Source: Alectoria sarmentosa
Lineage: Eukaryota > Ascomycota > Lecanoromycetes > Lecanorales > Parmeliaceae
Length of the DNA stretch: 42,467 bases
Direction: 5' to 3'
NCBI GenBank assembly: GCA_009733775.1
Contig: WOGZ01000286.1
Coordinates: 1 to 42,467 of the forward strand
In this document: positions 36,831-42,467 of the stretch, piece after piece
Layout of the letters: each line of letters opens with the position of its first letter
Numbering within the stretch: the stretch's first letter is position 1
Notes under the pieces: generated by a model
Told to the model about the DNA's origin: nothing
Seen by the model: the letters and a program-made list of their open reading frames with translations, nothing else
Databases searched by the model: none
Made by a program: the position numbers and the translations under genes

Positions 36831-37394
36831 TAACGTTATAAAGAAAACGTATACTTCGCGATAATGAATTTGTTATCAACAATATATAATATAAAATAAA
36901 AATTAAATAACGTGACATTATATTAATAAATTCGATAAAATACACGATATTTAAACGTTAATTAATAACATTTATATTATAAAATAAGTTAATTTAATTA
37001 TGATATATAAAAAAAATTATATAAATAATAATGCGATGATAATATGTAATAAGCATTTATATTATAATATAAAAAAAAACAAAAAATGATTCAATAACGT
37101 CGTGTCGACGCTTTATTAACAAATTGTTAAAATATTATTAATTAATTATTAACATTTGAGTACGTTAAATATAATGATACGATTAGAATTTAAATAACAA
37201 TTTATTATTATTAAAAGCATATTTTAAATGCATTTCTATCATCATATTATTAAAGATTTTCAAAAATGTTATAAATTTATTGAAAGAGTGTTTCTGTAAA
37301 CACTTAAATAATTAATTGTCGATAAGACATTTATTTACGTAAGAGGCCTTTTAAAATACATTAACACTTTTTACATTTTGCTTTTTTCTTTTTT

Positions 37395-37742
37395 CTTCTT
37401 TTTTAAACGTCGAACGTCGAATAAATAAAATAATCGTCGAATAACAATAATGAAATTATCGAACGCATAGTGAAATTATATAAAAAACACGAATTTACTT
37501 TTATAAAAATTAAAACTAAGTAACGATAATGAGATAAATATTGAATAATTAAAATAAATATCGAATAATAATAATAAAATTATCGAGCGTATAATAAATA
37601 TCGAATAATAATAATAAGATTTTCGAGCGTATAATGAAAATGTTTTAATAAAATACGAATTTCGATTTTTATGAAAATCAAAATCGAATAATAATAATAA
37701 AATGAATTTCGAATAGCGACAATAAATCGAGCGTAAAATAAT
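37395..37742. repeat. Degenerate repeat array rich in TCGAATAATAATAATAA
   Basis: Variants of TCGAATAAYAATAATRARAT followed by ATCGAGCGTATAATGAA recur from about 37420 to 37740. Related units (GAATAGCGATAATGAAAT and similar) continue after 38743. The 1.0-kb LTR-type element interrupts this array, which shows that the array was there first. Confidence 0.6.
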
Positions 37743-37887
37743 TGTTACGATACGCCAGATCTATTATCAAGACTTTTATTAACGTGACTTAACATCGCAC
37801 ATATCTATTTTATAAACACATAAATTTTACAAATTACATCTTACACACACATTATAAATATATAATTTAGGTTTTATTTTCTTGACA
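37743..37887. repeat. Left LTR of the miniature element
   Basis: 145 bases beginning TGTTACGATACGCCAGATCT and ending TTTATTTTCTTGACA. It pairs with 38595-38742 at an offset of about 855 bases; most differences are C/T or G/A transitions. Confidence 0.8.
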
Positions 37888-38594
37888 ATTGATAGCAACA
37901 TTTAATTCAAATATTCTTTCAAGTCGTTTATGTCGTCGTTCAACTTATGATCATTATATATCGATAATCAATTTTCTCGCGCTTTTGTTACGTAACTAGG
38001 TCACAATTTACGCATTATATATCGTTAATTCTTTTAATAAATCATTTAACATCTACATTATAACTTTCAACAATCAAATCTCGACGCTTTTAAACTTTTT
38101 AATAAAATAAATCGACTCTTTTATCATTTTTATTCAACACGTATTTGATAAAACATTTGATAAACACTTTAATTCATTATCGTTATAGTAAAAAAAGTTA
38201 ATGACGTTAAAGTTCGCACAGTCATTAAAGTAAAAACAAAAACATTAATTATTATAGTAAATTATTATAAAAAACTTTACGAAGAACATCACGAAGAAGG
38301 TTATTATCAACATTAATAACTTTATCAAAACGAGTTTACTCTCTACGATCTCACATTAAATCGTTATACAAATTTGTAAAGAATCTTTCTTTTACCTAAG
38401 CAACGTTTTATATCTCATTTCTTTATTCGCCTTTTTTCTCGTTTTCGATTTTTCGCTCGGATATATTCGTTACGCGAAAAATATAAAGATTATAGATTAA
38501 AAATAAGTGTATAAAAACATAAAAGATGCATATTTAATGTATTTGTTTAGGGATTCAGTCATGAAAATATGACATTTTTGTTTTTTTGTGAACA

Positions 38595-38742
38595 TGTTAT
38601 CACGATACGTCAGATCTATTGTTAAAACTTTTATTAACGTAATTTAATATCGCATATATCTATTTTGCAGATATATAAATTTTATAAATTACATTTTACA
38701 CACACATTATAAATATATGATTCAGGTTTTATTTTCTTGACA
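38595..38742. repeat. Right LTR of the miniature element
   Basis: 148 bases beginning TGTTATCACGATACGTCAGA and ending TTTTATTTTCTTGACA. It carries a few extra bases near its start and several transitions relative to the left LTR, so the pair was mutated independently after insertion. Confidence 0.8.
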
Positions 38743-39158
38743 ATAATGATAATGAAGTAATCTTCGAATAGCGATAATGAAATTAACGACGATAATCTCT
38801 TTTCTCTCTTCTTTCTTTTTTCTTTTTTAATGAATAACGATAGTGAAATCAATCGCGAATAGCAAAAATGAAAATGTCGAAATTTAAAAACGATTATATT
38901 CTTTTAAACATATTCGTCACGATGTTTTATATAAAAAATTTCACTTTTTGCAAAAAAACGATTTTTTGAAAATTTTATTTTCAGGTTATTAAATGCACAT
39001 TAAAAATCGATTAATATATAATTAATAAATATATAAAAACGATTATATCGAAAAAAAAAGATGTGAAAGATTTATAAATTACTTTTTATCGATATAAAAG
39101 CTTAAACGTCGAAAAATAAATATCGAAAATATCGATTTTAAAATATAAACATCGAAAG
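38743..39158. other. AT-rich stretch between two LTR elements
   Basis: It starts with the remainder of the interrupted degenerate array (to about 38880), contains a CT-rich run near 38809-38829, and is otherwise unassigned AT-rich DNA. Confidence 0.55.
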
Positions 39159-39362
39159 TATTACGAGCGTATTTTATATTTTTAATAAAACTGACTTTTC
39201 TTTAATATCACATTTTTTTAACATTATTCGATTGAATTTAACGTGACTTAATAAAGACATTTGTTTTTATATAAATGTTTTTTTTATATATATATACTTT
39301 CTTCTCATTTAGTTGTTTTATTTAATACATTTATATAATATAATTTTATATTAATTTTAACA
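39159..39362 (+). repeat. LTR, copy B (5' LTR of the right gypsy element)
   Basis: 204 bases matching 1471-1675 in the same orientation, ending TTAATTTTAACA with an intact CA. Sequence immediately outside differs between copies, which defines the borders. Gypsy-like pol remnants on the same strand begin about 2.5 kb downstream, as expected of a 5' LTR. The neighbouring bases do not match the flank of copy A, so the two LTRs belong to separate insertions. Confidence 0.72.
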
Positions 39363-42300
39363 TTATAATTAAGTTATTTTATTCATTTTATTTATATTAA
39401 TTAACGAATTTAAAGAATCGTGTTAATAAGAACTTTATTAAAATATAAAAATTATTAAAATATCGTATTTTTGAATTAAATCATTTATGATAATTGAAAT
39501 TCGAATAATTCGTATCGAGATAGCGATTCGTCTCGTTAATAATAACGAATATAAAAAAAATATTAAAATATTCGTTTAATTAGCGAATCGAAAGAAATAA
39601 TTATATATTATTTTTATATAATTTAAGTTAAAATAACATCGATTATATCGTTTAAAAGATTATTATTAAAGATATTTAAATTTTTCACGATATCATCATC
39701 GAATAAAAAATCACGATTTTATAATCTTTTAAAGTTTTATTTTTTTCATTTCGCATTATCAAGTTTTTTCGCACGAAATCGATAATAATATAATAAATAT
39801 CTTTTGCATAAATAACGAAATTAAAAAAACGTTATTCAATTAATATATTGTTTTCACGAAAGTTTAACAAATGAATAAACGATTAAATAGCATTTTTTAT
39901 TATTTTTTATATATTAAAGTCAAATTTCTTTATTATACGAAAATTATTAAACACATTAAATGAAAAATGTTAACACTGTTTTTTGTTATAATATTTTTTA
40001 ACATTATATTTTTCGAAATATTTAAACTTCTCTTTTTTTTTTTTTTTATTCTTTTTTTTATCGATAATCTTTATCGAAATGAAAAAAATAAATTACATTT
40101 AAGATTTTTTAAATAAAATTAAATCACGTCGTATTTTAATTATATTTGAAAATCTCGAAAATCTTTTTCAACATTATAAATTAAATTTATAATATATTTT
40201 TATTAATAAGCAATTATTATATTAAGCGAAAATTGCATTTAAAAAGTTTTTTAATATATTAAATTAATTTCGTTTTAAATGAAACGATTTTTGCGAATTT
40301 TTATCTCGTTTTTATAAAATTATTATCGATAAAAATGAAATTATAAAATCTTTATATAAATTTAAATTTATAATTTAATAATTAAATAATATCGCTTATA
40401 ATTAATAAAAGCAAATAATATAATTATAACGAAAAATTAATATAATAAAATTTTAATTATTAAAAAAGAACTTAAAAAAAGATTTAAAAAATAAACTTTT
40501 TTATAATAAATTTAAAAATCGATTTATATCGAAAAAGAATAAGTTTTTTAAATTATTTAATTTTTTTGTTTTTATAAATAAAAAGAGTTTTATATAAAAT
40601 AATTAATTTTTCAAAATAAATCATAAATTCATTATTAATTATGATTGATATTTTATTATTTAAATTAATTTATATTATTTTTAAATTGAAAGAAAAAGTT
40701 TCAAAATAAATTATAAAACGTCGATTAAGAAATTATTCGAATTTATATCAACTTTATAAAAAGATAATGAATGATTTGATCGATATTTATGAAAACTTTA
40801 ATCGATAAAACAATATTGAATAATAATATAATTCTCTTTAATAAAATTTTATATTTTTTATAAAATTTTATATCGATTTTATTCGATTTAATTAAATTAT
40901 TAATAAAAATAAAAATAATATAATACGACATTTACGTTTAAAAATTCGTGAAAATTTATAAAAGAATTGAAACGCATATGAAGATTTTAACGAATTAACA
41001 TTTATTAAAAAATATTTATAAAAATTGAATAACATTTAATGTATTAAATATAAAAAAAAGTTTAAGACATTTATATTTAAAATTACATTTTTAATAAAAA
41101 AATTAATTATTTTAATAACGAGAATTATTTATATTATAATAACATTTATAAAATTTATTATATCGATTTCATTTATTAAAGTTAAAATCGAAATCGATAT
41201 TAAAAAATTATATATTATAATTATAATTAAATTAAATATATTAAACGTGATTACTTTTAATCGAATAAAAAAATTATTCGAATATATATTATAAAAATAA
41301 ATAATAACGATAACGATGATTTAAAAGACTTTTCGAATGATTTAAAAAAAGATTAATTTTTTTTAAAATCATAATAAGAGATAATATAAATATATATTTA
41401 ACGAATATTTTAAATAATTTTTTAGCACGACGTTTCTTTCGAATAATAATTACGTTATTATTATAAAATTAATAAATGATATTTTCAAATTCTTTTATAA
41501 ATTGTGAATATATCGAAATTTATATCGTTATTAATGAAATTATCGTATTTGAAATATATAAACGTTTATAAATCGAGCTTTATTCTCTTTTTAAGTCAAA
41601 ATTATTATAAAATTATAATAAACGATTATTTAAATAATTTATCATTTATTGTTTTTTATTTATTTTGAATATATACGATTATAAAAAAGAATTTTATTTT
41701 ATTTTTATCACTTTATTAAAACAATACGATTTGATTTTTAAAAAATTATAAATAAATAAATATAAAATCGTATTCGATATATTAAAAGATAAAATGTTAT
41801 TTGTATTTAAATGATATAAATATAACGATAATAAAGTATTAACATTTGAAAATTTATCGTTTTTATTAAAAACATTATTTGTTATCATTATATAATCTTT
41901 TAAATTTATTATTAAAAATGAATCGAATAAAGATAATTTCGATATTAATTATTTCAAAAACATTTCAAATAAAAAAAAATCGATATTAACATTTAAAACA
42001 TTTAAAAAAAAGATAATCAAAAAGTTTGATTTTATCGATATTATTGAAATTAACGCATCGACTTATTATTATTTAATTCGAAAAAAAAAAAAACTTTTTT
42101 CTTTAATAATAAATGAAATTTATAATATTTTTAATGAATTTTTTGAAATTATATCACAATTATAATGAGATAATCGTATATTAATTAATAAATTATATTT
42201 ATGCGATTTCGAAATTAAATATAAAAGATGTTATGAATTATATATATCGAAAAACGTTTAAATTAATAATGTTAAGATTTTCACTTTTCAAAAGATTTTT

Positions 42301-42467
42301 GATAAATTTTTTGTAAATTATTATAATTATGTAAATGTTTTTGATAAATTATAAGCGAATATATTATTTTTATATCGTTTTTATAATTATAAATTGAAAT
42401 TCGTTAAAAAAGTAAATAAAAATGCATTATTTAAAAATCGAATTTATTTATTATCAAATCACAAATT
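39363..42467 (+). pseudogene. RIP-mutated internal region of a Ty3/gypsy element (gag and reverse transcriptase/RNase H)
   Basis: Plus-strand reading near 42000-42066 gives FKTFKKKIIKKF followed by IIEINAS. This has the layout of the reverse transcriptase-RNase H junction, where families have an 'AFETLK..' helix and an 'ETDAS' motif. Near 42340-42440 the reading ANILFLYRFYNYKLKF and NKNALFKNR resembles the 'RQARWAEFLSRF' and 'KADALSRR' ends of RNase H. About 2.6-3.1 kb from the 5' LTR is the right distance. The gag part is unreadable. Open minus-strand stretches (40743-40931, 41694-41888) are antisense shadows. The element continues past the right edge. Confidence is moderate because heavy mutation leaves little. 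Confidence 0.52.

Larger units (their letters stand above)
25021..37380. other. Large RIP-mutated AT-rich block, no intact gene
   Basis: About 12.4 kb of extreme AT-richness with stops throughout; open stretches (26942-27224, 32882-33094, 35181-35441, 35643-35888) are of low complexity and have no recognisable domain. The left end is probably the body of the transposon whose terminal repeat is at 24936. Several local tandem repeats are listed separately. Parts between about 34,000 and 36,200 keep many CpA but few TpG on the plus strand, unlike other parts of the block. The identity of the underlying elements could not be read. Confidence 0.7.
37743..38742. mobile_element. Miniature LTR-type element (TRIM-like), non-coding
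   Basis: Direct repeats at 37743-37887 and 38595-38742 start with TGTTA and end with TTGACA, the TG..CA ends of LTRs. ATAAT lies directly before the left repeat (37738-37742) and directly after the right one (38743-38747), an exact 5-bp target duplication. The total is 1,000 bases with an internal part of about 707 bases and no reading frame. This architecture is that of a terminal-repeat retrotransposon in miniature, mobilised by another element. The primer-binding site and polypurine tract are not clear, so orientation is unknown. The interior is less depleted in CpA/CpT than its surroundings. Confidence 0.75.

Noticed and set aside
37104..37180. Possible mutated partner of the transposon end at 24936 (TCGACGCTTTATTAAC .. 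GTACGTTA)
   Set aside because: It resembles the forward end rather than the needed inverted one, spacing differs by about 18 bases and similarity is within what AT-rich DNA can give by chance.

Overview
The window looks like a filamentous ascomycete (Pezizomycotina) chromosome with a two-speed layout. Two GC-balanced gene islands, about 9,050-15,230 and 16,660-25,020, sit between very AT-rich blocks that have lost almost all coding capacity. In the AT blocks TpA is in great excess, and many of the remaining C bases lie in CpG, as expected after repeat-induced point mutation (RIP) of transposons. The genes carry short introns of 48-74 bases (one of 159) with GT..AG ends and CTAAC/CTGAC-like branch sites. 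I cannot place the species; the peroxisomal, mitochondrial and Golgi proteins fit Leotiomycetes, Dothideomycetes or Sordariomycetes.

Left AT block (1-9,050): the mutated 3' end of a Ty3/gypsy polyprotein gene with its 3' LTR, about 2.2 kb of unassigned AT-rich DNA, then two tandem copies of a ~2.67-kb terminal-inverted-repeat DNA transposon. The last ~180 bases of the second copy escaped mutation and show its original ends.

Island 1: a mitochondrial enoyl-CoA hydratase (minus) diverges from RER1 (plus), followed by a peroxisomal catalase (minus). An unassigned 0.8-kb GC-balanced stretch lies left of the hydratase. A 1.65-kb element with intact ends and a mutated AT-rich core separates the islands.

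Island 2: a decayed ankyrin-repeat gene, a GPHR-type Golgi pH regulator (plus), the SOD1 copper chaperone CCS1 (minus), mitochondrial ribosomal protein uL13m (plus) and uricase (minus). The island ends inside a DNA-transposon inverted repeat at 24,936.

Right AT block (25,020-42,467): mostly undecipherable mutated repeats with several local tandem repeats, a 1.0-kb non-coding LTR-type mini-element with 145-base LTRs and an exact ATAAT target duplication, and finally the 5' LTR and mutated internal region of a Ty3/gypsy element that runs off the right edge. Its LTR matches the one near the left edge in the same orientation, so the same retrotransposon family brackets the gene islands.

The genes are mostly housekeeping. 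Uricase makes hydrogen peroxide and catalase removes it, and CCS1 loads the cytosolic superoxide dismutase, so three of seven intact genes handle reactive oxygen, but nothing in the sequence shows co-regulation. No RNA gene, CRISPR array or secondary-metabolite cluster was found.
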